From: Poecilobothrus nobilitatus
Lineage: Eukaryota; Arthropoda; Insecta; Diptera; Dolichopodidae
DNA: 64,000 bases
Direction: 5' to 3'
NCBI GenBank assembly: GCA_947095535.1
Contig: OX352772.1
Span: forward strand, 226,627,151 to 226,691,150
In this document: piece by piece, positions 45,271 to 56,099 of the stretch
Numbering within the stretch: position 1 is the stretch's first letter
Layout of the letters: each line of letters opens with the position of its first letter
Made by a program: the position numbers and the translations under genes
The notes under the pieces: generated by a model
The model's database searches: none
What the model was told of the DNA's origin: nothing
What the model saw: only the letters and a program-made list of their open reading frames with translations

Positions 45271-46209
45271 ATGGCAGAAGCAGAAAATGCTAATCGTATT
45301 GAACAGTGCTTAGTAGCACTAACTCAGCTATTAGTGCAAAACAACCAACCACAAAATTGGAGATCAAAAATTGAAAAAGAAATTCCATATATTCCAACTT
45401 TTAATGGTAAGCCAGGTACTTTACCATCTTTCATCGATTCAGTGACCAGAGTATTAGCTGATTATAGTGTGGAAGCTGACCAGGTTTTTAATATTATTTA
45501 CAACATCAAAATCCAAGGAAGTGCAAAATATTTTCTCAATGTCAACCGTCCAGCAAATTGGAATGATTGTAAAATAAAATTAAAACAACATTGCAGAGCA
45601 TCAAAGGACCAGATGACAATCACAAAGGAAATTGGAGCTTTAAAATTAAGTAGTATTAAAGATTTAGATAATAAGTTAAGATTATTGATAGAAGATGTAA
45701 CAGAATATGCTGCTTTTGTTGAAGATAGCCAAACAATAATTGATATATTTAGTCGAATGTTAGTTCAGAAAATTAAAGAACTTGCTTCAGGATCGTTAGT
45801 TTATGCAATAATGTCGAAAAATAATTTGACAGAAATTAGGAATATAATAAGGAGTTTTATAGGTTTAGATGACAGTAATCTCAATTTATCTCATAGAAAT
45901 TTGCATAGAAATAGTGAAAGTAAACATTTTTTTAGGAATGATAATAAAAATAATAACAATTATAATAATAATAATAAAAATTTTAGGAATAAAAATGATG
46001 AAATTAGAAATAGATTTAACTATAACGGTGTTAATAAAAATTCAAATTCGAATTTTAAAAATAATAATAATAATTTCCAATCCCGAGCAAACGATAATAT
46101 TTATCAAAATAGAAATAGACCTTCTCAGTTTAATCGATATTATAATAGATATAATGACAAACATGAAAGTAGACAAACTAGACCAATGGAAGTTGATCCA
46201 AGTAGATAA
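45271..46209 (+). CDS. gag: Errantivirus gag polyprotein, 312 codons
   Basis: ATG at 45271, intact to TAA 46207-46209. Residues 1-205 form the helical capsid-like part (YIPTFNGKPGTLPSFIDSV, ILADYSVE-like VLADYSVEADQVF, KIKLKQHCRASKDQ, IRNIIRSFIGLDD). The rest is an Asn/Arg-rich basic tail that ends RQTRPMEVDPSR; no Cys-His knuckle, as is usual for this group. The frame after the stop still shows gag-like MDVDN and NTIEENFF segments, so the stop may be premature and gag was originally longer. Gag forms the particle that packages the element RNA. Confidence 0.85.
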   Translation: MAEAENANRIEQCLVALTQLLVQNNQPQNWRSKIEKEIPYIPTFNGKPGTLPSFIDSVTRVLADYSVEADQVFNIIYNIKIQGSAKYFLNVNRPANWNDCKIKLKQHCRASKDQMTITKEIGALKLSSIKDLDNKLRLLIEDVTEYAAFVEDSQTIIDIFSRMLVQKIKELASGSLVYAIMSKNNLTEIRNIIRSFIGLDDSNLNLSHRNLHRNSESKHFFRNDNKNNNNYNNNNKNFRNKNDEIRNRFNYNGVNKNSNSNFKNNNNNFQSRANDNIYQNRNRPSQFNRYYNRYNDKHESRQTRPMEVDPSR

Positions 46210-46329
46210 ACTAGATCAATGGATGTTGATAACTTAAGTAAAAATAATGAAATTAATACAATTGAAGAGAATTTTTTTATAAACTAGCCTCGGATCAAAA
46301 TAAAATTTTTACTATTTTAACAATAGAAG

Positions 46330-48731
46330 AAAAAAAAATATTTAACCTTGTTAGATACAGGCTCAAGAATAAGCATTTTAAACGAAAATAAAGTTTGTAG
46401 TTCTAAGTTCACTGTAATAAATTCAACTGCAATGTCCATCAATACAATTCAAGGAGAGGTAAGCAAACCTTATAGAACTGTTGCTACCTTATGTCCAACA
46501 GAATTTAAATATCCTAAACATGCAAGAATGAAATGGATTGCTATGAAATTAAACAAGTCATATGACTTATTATTAGGTATGGATTGGATAATAAAAAATG
46601 TAAAAGATATCAACGTAGAAAATCAACAAATTAATATGACCAATGGAGTGAGTCTTCCATTTTTAACTAAAACTATTCAAGAAGAAGTTAATATATTAGA
46701 AGTAACTGAAGTTCAAAATCTACAATTGGATCATTTAAATGAAAAAGAAAAACATATTATTAAAAGATTAGTTTCGAAATTTAGTAAAGTATTATATATA
46801 TAAAGAAGATATTTTGACCAGCACAAATACAGTGGTGCATGAAATTAAAACAACAACAAGTGAACAATTTAATTCAAAACTTTATCGATATACACCTAAA
46901 CATGAAACTGAAGTTCAAATGGAAGAAATGGAAAAACAGGGTATAATTAGAAAAAGTAAAAGTCGATATAGTTCTCCGATTATAGTAGTACCTAAAAAAA
47001 AAGATAATTAAGGAGTACAAAAATTTAGAATAGTGGTGGATTATAGAAGATTAAATCAGGTCACAATTGACGATAAATATCCTTTACCTAATATCGATAG
47101 CATCTTGGATAAATTGGGAAAAGCTCAATAATTCAGCACTTTAGATTTAGCCAAAGGTTACCATCAGATATTAGTAGCTGAAAAAGATATTGAAAGAACT
47201 GCTTTTGTTACTCCAGCAGGTCTATATGAATATGTACGTATGCCATTTGGATTGAAGAATGCACCGGCAACGTTCCACAGATTGATGAACGAAATTCTTC
47301 GAGAATATATTAATCAAATTTGTGTTGTATATCTTGATGATATATTATTTTTTTCGACAACATTAGAAGAACACGAGAATTCATTAACAAAAATATCTAA
47401 GAGATTACAAGAGCACAATCTGAAAATTCAAGTGGATGAATGTAGTTTTCTTAAAAGAAATACAGAATTTCTAGGACATATTTTGACAAAGGATGGGATA
47501 AAACCTAACCCTGAAAAAATAATATTCAAGAGTTACAAATTCCAAGAACAGAAAAACAATTAAAAGGTTTCTTAGGAGCAACTGGAAGATAGAGTTACAA
47601 TATTCAAGAGTTACAAATTCCAAGAACAGAAAAACAATTAAAAGGTTTCTTAGGAGCAACTGGAAGATAGAACATTCATCAAGGACTATTCTAAGGTTGC
47701 ATATCCTATGATTAAATATTTAAAAAAAGATAACAAAATTAATATAAATGATCCACAGTATATCGCAGCATTTGAGAACTTAAAGAGCTTGATAACTTGA
47801 TTTTCCCAATTGAGAACTTAAAGAGCTTGATTTTCCCAATTTAAAAGATCATATTAATTTAATTATTAATTATTGTGAAAAATGTCAACAAATTAAGTAT
47901 GATCGAAAACCAATAAAACCCAAATTTGCATTTACAGAAACACCGAAAGAAAAAAACGAAGTTGTACATTTGGACATATTTCATTTTAAAAAACAATCCT
48001 TTGTTACAGTAATTGATAAATTAACAAAATTTGCTTCAGCATACGGTATAAGAGATCGCAACTGGAGAGCAAAGAAAACAATTATAATGGAACATTTTGC
48101 AAAATTTCGAAAGTCAAAAAAAATAATTATGGACAATGAATTTAGAGCTGAACAGCTAATTGAGTATTTAAATAGTGAAAATGTTGAAACTCATCTAACA
48201 AAAGCAAATAATCACACTGGAAATGCTGATATAGAGAGACTACACTCAACCCTCTTAGAAAAAATAACAGGAATTGAGGATAAGGAACTTTCAATTGAAA
48301 TTAAGATACAGATGGCTATAGGAAACTATAACGATCGCTATCATTCAACAATAAAATATACACCTAGAGAAGCTAAAGAAAGTATAGATATTAATAAATT
48401 GCAAATAAATATAAATAAAATGAAAACTCGAATTATAAATAAAAGAAACTTTAATAGAGATCATTATGTAGAAAATAGATCAATAGGAGCTATTAGAAAT
48501 TATAATAGATTTAGACATAAGGATGAATCATATTATAGACATAAGCCTTTATTAAATGTGCATTATTCGAACATTAAAAGACCTTTAAAAATTTTAGGTT
48601 TTCAACATAATAATATTACTGTTAATAATCCTACCAACACAATTGACGGTAGGTCTACTTCAAGTCAATCCAATTCACGAAGAAGCCGGTTATATTCAAA
48701 TAAAACTCCAACAGATACAAATAGTAAATAA
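46330..48731 (+). pseudogene. pol: Errantivirus pol (protease, RT, integrase), broken
   Basis: Protease: LLDTGSRISIL and LLLGMDWI in 46340-46803. RT: IVVPKKKDN then a TAA (47009-47011), [12 protein letters not shown], an in-frame TAA near 47130, [30 protein letters not shown] and intact YLDDILFFS; lesions aside, both active-site Asp groups remain. A 78-bp tandem duplication (47521-47673) and a 41-bp one (about 47771-47840) follow. RNase H and the His half of the integrase HHCC finger are deleted near 47800-47840. Integrase 47840-48731 keeps CEKCQQ, VVHLDIF, IIMDNEF and GNADIERLHSTL, that is D, D and E. Confidence 0.88.
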
Positions 48732-50020
48732 AACTAATACAATTTTACATATCATAAATCCAAAAGAAATAGATGATATGCTTACACAAATAGAAAATAC
48801 TATACAAGAAGAAAAAATAGATAACAAAAATTTATTAAAAGCGGAAATTAAAACAATTAGAACCAAAATTAAATCTATCATGCCAACCAAAATTAGAAAA
48901 AGGAGAGGTCTAATTAATTTTATAGGCAGTACTGAAAAATGGTTATTCGGCACAATGGACGATGAAGATCGAGAAAAAATATTAGAACATTTAAAGACTA
49001 TTGAAGAAAACGATCACAAAGCTATTACTACACTAAATCAACAAATCTCAATAAATTCACATTTTAACGAAACTATAACTATACTTAAACAGACAATACA
49101 ACAAGACAGAATAAAAAAAACAGAAGGCTTTAATGAAATACAAAAAAACAGTAAACATATTATAATATATTCATTAAAATTAAGATTTTTAGAAAATAAG
49201 ATAAACCAAATTCAAGACAATATTGCTTCAGCTAAATATAATTTAATACATCCTAGCATAATAACTGCAGAGGAAATAGAATTATACCAAATTGACTTTT
49301 ATAAATAACAATTAAGTAAAATAGGTATTATGAATTATAAAGATGAATTATTAGGAACTGCAATTAAAATTCCACTAAATTATATTCAATCAGATTTAAA
49401 ACTTATCACTCCTTTGCCTAATAAAGAATATATAGAAATTGACGAAAATAATGAATATATTGTAGAAATTGAAAATAAAATTTTAACTTTTCAAGATGAT
49501 GTTATGTTAAAAGATTTAAAACTTAGTAAGAACTGTATTTTGAAAAACAAATGTAAATTTAAATATAATAACAATACTAAAATTGAAATTTTAGATGATG
49601 AAACTTTATTAATAAAAAATGCAAAAAAAAATGTATTAATACAAAATTGTGACGATAGAAATTTAACACTGAATAAAAACTATTTTATTAATTTTTATGT
49701 GAAATTCAAATAGAGAATGAAATATTTTATAATCAAAAGAAAATTATTCAAGATAAATATTTTTACCCTAGCAATAATTTTAATTATACCCATGTAAAAC
49801 CAATTAATTTTGACGATATTGTTTTAAAAAACTTTGAAAATATTAAAGAAATAAACGAACTAAAATATCATAAAGCCATTTCATATGGAATAAATATATC
49901 TATTATTGTAGTTATAGTAATAAGTATTGCTTTTGTAATACTATATTTAAGAAACAAAGGAACGAAAATAAAAATTGCAAATAACGAAATTACGGAGAAC
50001 TTCAACTCTAACCGAGGAGG
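48643..50020 (+). pseudogene. env: Errantivirus env (F-like fusion glycoprotein), broken
   Basis: Three frames: 48643-49308, 49330-49713 and 49714-50020. The first overlaps the end of pol and lacks a clear signal peptide, so the N-terminus is shortened or replaced by frameshift. It keeps a furin-type RKRR site followed by GLINFIGS, at the start of the fusion-peptide region, and FGTMDDEDRE; the second keeps NCDDRNLTL; the third ends in one membrane span (INISIIVVIVISIAFVILYL) and a short tail. Env of this family is related to baculovirus F proteins and in complete elements comes from a spliced RNA. The breaks near 49308 and 49713 rule out a full product. Confidence 0.85.
50014..50020 (+). promoter_or_regulatory. 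Polypurine tract
   Basis: GAGGAGG immediately before the 3' LTR start; the plus-strand DNA primer site of LTR elements. Confidence 0.7.
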
Positions 50021-50048
50021 AGTTATGTATAAACCTCCTAATGTAATG
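50021..50048 (+). repeat. 3' LTR stub (about 27 bp matched)
   Basis: AGTTATGTATAAACCTCC, TAATGTAA matches the first bases of the 5' LTR and then stops abruptly at LINE delta sequence (TTTTCGAAGCTATCG). Confidence 0.85.
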
Positions 50049-51234
50049 TTTTCGAAGCTATCGTTATTTATAAAATCTATTTCCTGGTTAAAGATCATTA
50101 ATCTCCTCACCAGCATGGTTTTATGGAGGACAGGTCTACAACCACAAATTTGGCTGTATTCCTTCATTCAGTTTTCAATACAATTGAAAGAAGCTATCAG
50201 TGGTTACGATATTCATCGATATGAGAAAAGCTTTTGATTTCTTACTTCTTTGCAAAATTTAAGCTCTTAGTATTCAAGGTACTTTCCTTACATCAATCAT
50301 ATCATATTTAATTAGGCGTAAACTTTCCGTCAAGATATCCAATAGTACATCTTATTCGTTTGAGGCTACATTTGGCTTCCCTCAAGGTGCTCATATGGGA
50401 GCACTGCTTTTTTTTTTATTTATAAATGATGTTGACTCTAATATTAGTTCTTCGATTTTATCATTCGCCGATGACACGAAAATATTTGCGGTTATTAATC
50501 TTATGAGGATTGCGGTAGTAGTAATAACAAGAAGATCTTGATAAATTTTACTCTTGGTGTACTCTGAACGGTCTTACTCTAAATATAAGCAAATGTAAAT
50601 CTATGTCATTTTCTAAAACCGAAAATTTCATTTCATTATAATATAAATCGCTGTGTCCTTGAGAATATCTACGAAATTAAAGATTTAGGTATCATTCTCG
50701 ATAACAAATTAATGTTTAATCGTCATATTGACCATATAGTTTCAAAAGCTTTTTCTATGTTAGGTTTCATTAAGCGAAACTCACTACAGTTTTCTGATCC
50801 CTACACATTTAAAAATTTATATACTTCTCTTGTCCGTCCATACCTTGAATATGACTGTCCAATTTGGATGCCATAACCTAATGTTACTGGCTATCTTGCT
50901 AAATGTCAACTAATAAAGTTGTCTACTCTTGAGACCAGAAGCAATGCTCTGTTATGTTTTCCTATAACATCTTAACTTCTAGAATAAACTGTTCTTCTAT
51001 TCTTAATCTTTACAATATATATGCCCCAATGCGCCATTTCAGAAGCCAAAGATTTTTGTACCTGCATAGACATAGAACAAATTATAGTCTTTCTGAACCT
51101 AAAACAAATTCTCAGCGCTTGTTTAATGACAGTTTTTCTGTAGTTGACTTTAATTTTGAAGATATATTTTTAGAAGGAAGATCATCACATTCTTTGATAC
51201 TATACACTTCTCTTAATCCTGAATTATAATTTTT
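50049..51234 (+). pseudogene. Jockey-like LINE 'delta' RT relic, array copy 1 (3' part only)
   Basis: It starts in the RT at KLS-like sequence equivalent to 57014 of copy 2 and lacks the upstream half. It keeps in broken frames LSFADDTKIFAV (about 50458-50495), a thumb segment VSKAFSMLGFIKRNS and the C-terminal frame 50954-51229. Stops and shifts throughout. The missing 5' part coincides with the errantivirus junction, so the two were joined by a deletion or recombination. Confidence 0.78.
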
Positions 51235-51677
51235 CACACCGTAAACTATACTATTTTTATTATGTTATCATTTAGATTCTATAATGTATATACATTTTAA
51301 GTTGAAGTTTTTTGGTTATTAAATGAATTTTATTTTTAATATCTTTGTAAATTTTAGTTTTTTTTTGATGAACTTTTTTATTTTTTAAAGTTGTTTCTTT
51401 CTTATTATTTTTTCTTTTTTTATTATGGTATCTTAATTTTAATTTATTCTATTAGTAAAATCTGTAAGGGAAATTACTCAGTAGATTTAAATAAATAAAC
51501 ATAAACTCATATAATATTTTTGAAGGTTAACAAGTTAATAGAGAATAAATTTCATAAGAATAAAAACAAGTTATTATACGGAAAATATATATTATGCATA
51601 TGATTGAATGAAGGGTATTATGGATTTGAGTTTCAGATTAGAGTGTGAGAATATGTGTTATGAAATTTAAAAAGTTA
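51235..51677 (+). other. LINE delta 3' flank, array copy 1
   Basis: AT-rich, with GTAGATTTAAATAAATAAACATAAA and further sequence to GTTATGAAATTTAAAAAGTTATTG, which recurs at 62946-63151. At 51678 it switches to family B repeats; in copy 3 it switches to unique DNA. Confidence 0.7.
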
Positions 51678-52390
51678 TTGAATCCCTGATATCCCTAAAA
51701 TTTGAGATGAATTGGAGTGGTTATTCGAGTACCTCCCACAAAACTCCCAAAACCGAACAAGCATATATTCGAAATTAATAAAGATAGAAACTTCAAATTT
51801 GTTACTAGGGTGTTGTTTCCTGAATACCTGATTTATCCAAAATTTGAGATGAATTGGAGAAGCTGTTCGGTTACCTCCCACACAATTTCCAAAACCGAAC
51901 AAGTATATCTTCGAAATTAATAAAGATAAAAACTGAAAATCTGATACGAGGGTGTTGTTTCCTGAATGCCTGATTTGCCTAAAATTTCAGATGAATTGGA
52001 ATGGTTGGTCGGGTACCTCCCATACAATTCCCAAAAACGAACAAGCATATCTTCGAAATTAATAAAGATAGAAACTGCAAATTAGATACGAGGGTGTTGT
52101 TTCCTGAATCTTTGATTTGCCTAAAATTTCAGATGAATTGGAATGGTTGTTCGGGTATCTCCCACAGAACTCTCAAGACCGAACAAGCATATCTTCGAAA
52201 TTAATAAATACAAAAACTTGAAATTTGATATAAGAGTATTCCATTCTGTTCTGATAATGTCTCTAAAATTTGGGATGAATTGGGGAGGTGGAGGTGGTCA
52301 CACACTTTAAAAGACCTAACAAGCATATCTTTGAATTTAATAAAGATAGAAACCTGAAATTTTGTACAAATGTTGTAAAGCATTTATTTT
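51678..52390 (+). repeat. Repeat family B 142-bp array (array copy 2)
   Basis: Unit markers TCGAAATTAATAAAGATAG at 51769, 51911, 52053 and 52195, and a variant at 52331 (spacing 142, 142, 142, 136). The left end starts inside a unit (AATCCCTGATATCCC). Confidence 0.88.
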
Positions 52391-53115
52391 TTTAGCTTAT
52401 ATTAAACAAACAAAATAGATTTTGAAAATTTGGACGAATTTGATTTTGATAAAAGACGAAATTGATTTTGAAAATTTGTACGAATTTGATTTTGAAGAAA
52501 GACAAATAAGTATAATGTTAAAAAGGAAAAATTTGAAGTGAAGAGTATACACACATAGTTTTATAAACAAGATTTGTTACATTTATTACAACAGTCATAA
52601 TTAAAATCATTTTTTCTCCTATAATTTATATCTTCCTATAATTTATATCTTAAATCTTTTTCTGTACTAACTTTACTAAAATATTTAATAAATTTATTTT
52701 CTAAACTATCTAAATAATATCTACATAAAAATTCAATTAAAATACATTAGATTAAAATACATTTTTCAGATTCAAATTTCAATAAACAATTTAAAATATT
52801 TTCGATTATTACTTTTTTATTTAATTTCAAAAATGTTCAATTAATAATTTAAAATACTTTCGATTATTACTTCTTGTCACTATGTACTTAAATGAATAAA
52901 ATTAAACAAAGTTGCGCCTTTAAAAATACATTGCAATTTCAAATATTCCTATACTTTGTATTATAAAAATCCATAGATACAGTAATAAAATTGCACCTTT
53001 AAAAAAGAATTGTAGAAATACTACCTAAACACTATTTTGTTCATTTTCTCTAATTTTTTACTAATGTTTTTTTTGTTTAGGTAGTTGTAAAAAATGCATT
53101 AATTTGTGTAAAAAA
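52391..53115 (+). repeat. Repeat C, copy 2, interrupted by family A copy 3
   Basis: Same as 43791-44500 up to TTTGTGTAAAAAA, where family A begins; the remainder (AAAGAGTGACCCATC to GGTTAGGCCGCGGG) lies at 55004-55060. The intact copies have seven A between GTGT and GAGTG; here six precede and three follow the insert, so any target duplication is only about two A. Confidence 0.85.
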
Positions 53116-55003
53116 CGAGGAAGAATACAGTTGCCTTTGTCAACTCTTAGATACCCGTACGAACCGTTAGTATGTTCACAGCCTGTCACTCTGCTTACAA
53201 TATTATTTTTTTAATATTTTAGTATTTTAAAATAATTTGAGTAAATTTTATAATTTCTAGAACTATGGGTTGTACATATATTCAAACTATATGTTTATAT
53301 GTACATTCTTCAAAAGCAGATTCTAACCTTCCACATAACGATTATCAATCCAAAACTTTTTCAAATATTCTATAGTACCATTTAATACTAAGCGGTAAAT
53401 GTATATTAAATTTACTTAGTACAAAATAGTAAATATAATTTTAAATATTATATTATATTATATTTAAATATTCCATTGACAGAATAATTTCTTATAAGTA
53501 CAATAAAATACATATATGTATGTAAATACGGCACTATATAATATACATATATACTCTTATCATTCACTCACTAGTGACATATACGATATGTAAATAAACA
53601 TGATATTATATAAGTATGTACATATATTAATATCATATAAATAAAAATTCTTCAAGCAACCGTTATGTTGTTTATTTATTTACATTTTTATGTACTACGC
53701 ATTATATCCTCAACAATTTCAAATTATCGAGTAAAACAAAATGGAAAAAATTCGTTAAAGAAATTTGTTAGAAAATTTGAAAAAATCAAGTAACACTTTC
53801 GTCAATTATAAAGTAACCATATATTATTAAACAAAGTTGTTAACAGAAATAAGAGTATAATGTTGAAGCTTTAATTTTTGTGTATTACTTCACAAAAATT
53901 TTAACAGGTGTTCAAGTTACAGGTGTTTAAAAATAGGAAATTTTCAGTTTTTGACCCCTTACACCTCCTAAACGGGGAGTGATACAAAAAAAATTTCTGA
54001 AATGACTCATACTTATTTTCAAAGATCTAACTTTTGTCAAAATTTCAAGTTTCCAACTTAAACCGTTTAGAAGATAGAAGGGTTGAAGGATTTTGCAAAA
54101 TTTGAGTTTCACATAACGGTAAATTAAGACACCGTATGCCACAAATATATATTTATTGTATATATACTTTTAAAGCTAATAAAAGTAGTAATCGTTTGGC
54201 GTTTTCAAAATGAAGATATACCTTATAAAACTTGTGCTATAACAATTTAAATATAGAGCTTTTTTGAACCTTTGGGGAGCTGTAGCTCCGTAACGGGTGG
54301 GGCTACAAAAAAAAGTTATTAAAAATAAAATTAATATTTTTGTGGGATCTATCAGCAGTTAAAATTTCATAGCTCTATTTCAAAAAAAATGTCGGGATCT
54401 AAAAGTTAGGTGTTCGAGAGCTACCCTAAGGCTTGGTCCAAACTCCACCAAAAAAAATAGGAAACCTACAAATTACTCCCAGAATATTTTGTGTAAATTT
54501 CAAGAATCTAGCTTTCTTAGTTTTTGAGTTAGCGTGCTGACGGACGGACGGACGGACGGACATTGCTCAAAAGTCTTAGAATTTTTTTCTGATCCGATCC
54601 ATACCTTTGAAGGTATATCTAGCTCGCTTATTTCGAGGTGTTACAAACGGAGGAGTAATTTTATTATACCCGATCCTATCGTACGGGTATAAAAAATGTG
54701 GGGATCTAAGAGTTAAGTGTTCGAGAGCTACCCTAAGGCTTGGTCCAAACTCAACCAAAAAAAATAGGGAACCTACAAATTACTCCCAAAATATTTTGTG
54801 TAAATTTCAAGATTCTAGCTTTCTTACTTTTTGAGTTAGCGTGCTGACGGACGGACGGACGGATGGACGGACATGGCTCAAAAGTCTTAGAATTTTTTTC
54901 TGATCCGATCCATACCTTTGAAGGTATATCTAGCTCGCTTATTTCGAGGTGTTACAAACGGAGGAGTAATTTTATTATACCCGATCCTATCGTACGGGTA
55001 TAA
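53116..55003 (+). mobile_element. Repeat family A, copy 3, with duplicated right end
   Basis: A complete family A copy runs 53116-54692. The last about 308 bp (54385-54692) are then repeated in tandem at 54693-55003, each ending TATACCCGATCC...CGTACGGGTATA. The CGGA runs differ in number between the two ends. It is inserted in repeat C, which supplies the pre-insertion site for comparison. Confidence 0.85.
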
Positions 55004-55061
55004 AGAGTGACCCATCTTATTGTAATAGATAACCTTTGGTTTGGTTAGGCCGCGGGCATTA

Positions 55062-55990
55062 TGGGGGACCATATAAATCTAATTTGTGTCATTTATCTTG
55101 AAGATATTCTGGTATTCTCAACATCTCTTCAAAAACATGTTGAAGCAATAACATAAATACTGTGGAAATTAAAGGAATATAACTTAAAGATACAAGTTTA
55201 TAAATGCAATTTCTTTGCAAAATAAACAGAGGGTATTAAGCTAAATGCTAAAAAAATTTGAATTATTAGAAAATTAGAACTTCACCAAAACTCGTAAGCA
55301 AATAAAAAATGTTCTTGCAATAACAAGGTACCTACTGCCGCAAGTGCATAAAAGACTATGCTAAGGTAGCATAACCCCTTACAATATGCCTTAAAAAAGA
55401 TAGTAAGATAAATGTAAATAATGTAGTTTATACAGACTCTTTTAACAAACTTAAGATCTTAATTAAAAGTCCACCTATTCTACGTTACCTCGACTTCAAA
55501 AAGATATTTACTTTCATAACAGATGCAACAAAATATGCTATTGGTGCAGTGTTACAACACGACGGATACACTATTTGCTATGTGATTAGAACAATAAACA
55601 AAGACGAAACTCGCTACTCAACAATCGAAAGGGAACTGCTTGGGCAACCAAATACTTCAGACCTTCTTCTGAGAAAATACTTCAGACCTTCTGACCATCG
55701 ATCATTAGTTTGGTTAAGTTGTCTTAAAGATCGAAATGCGATGGTAAAAAGATGGTGAATAAAATATACCATTGAATATATCATTGAATACGTGAAAGGA
55801 AAAGAAAACAAAGCCAAATACTTCTTGAGTCATATTGATTCCAATAAATTTGAAAAAAATACTTTAAAGCCCAATCTGGAAGGAAACTAATATAGCTATA
55901 CCAAATTGACTCCAGGAAGTGACATCATGACCATGTAATAGCAAAGTATGGCTATGGTTGACTACAGAAACTGACGTTATTGGAATGTTA
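55062..55990 (+). pseudogene. Gypsy-type RT/RNase H relic (array copy 2)
   Basis: RT: NLICVIYLEDILVFSTSLQ-like sequence at 55078-55135, so the catalytic YLDD is YLED. Connection region in shifted frames. RNase H: DATKYAIGAVLQ (55520-55560), a 5-Glu-type [17 protein letters not shown] and the linker VKGKENKAKYFLSHID. Stops at many places. Copy 3 is at 59826-60720. A short direct repeat (FRPS... AATACTTCAGACCTTCT, 55645-55690) disrupts the YFRP segment. Confidence 0.82.
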
Positions 55991-56099
55991 AAGTAATATG
56001 TGAATTTATTTACAGTAATGTGCATTAATGGTTAACCTTGAAATTAGTATTATTTCAATTATTTATTTGTGCAATATATAAATGTAATGAAGCTTGGAA

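Larger units (their letters stand above)
44556..50048 (+). mobile_element. Errantivirus (env-bearing Gypsy-type element), degenerate
   Basis: Order: 5' LTR, primer binding site, gag, pol (protease, RT, integrase), env, polypurine tract, and a 27-bp stub of the 3' LTR. gag and env and the primer site resemble the 17.6/297/ZAM group of insect errantiviruses. RNase H and half of the integrase zinc finger are deleted, and there are stops in RT and shifts in env, so it is inactive. The 3' LTR is cut by joining to LINE delta DNA. Confidence 0.9.

Noticed and set aside
48643..49308. Env frame as a potentially captured host gene (envelope domestication)
   Set aside because: The frame is broken in at least two places before the membrane span, lacks a clear signal peptide, and is still linked to its own gag, pol and LTR remains.
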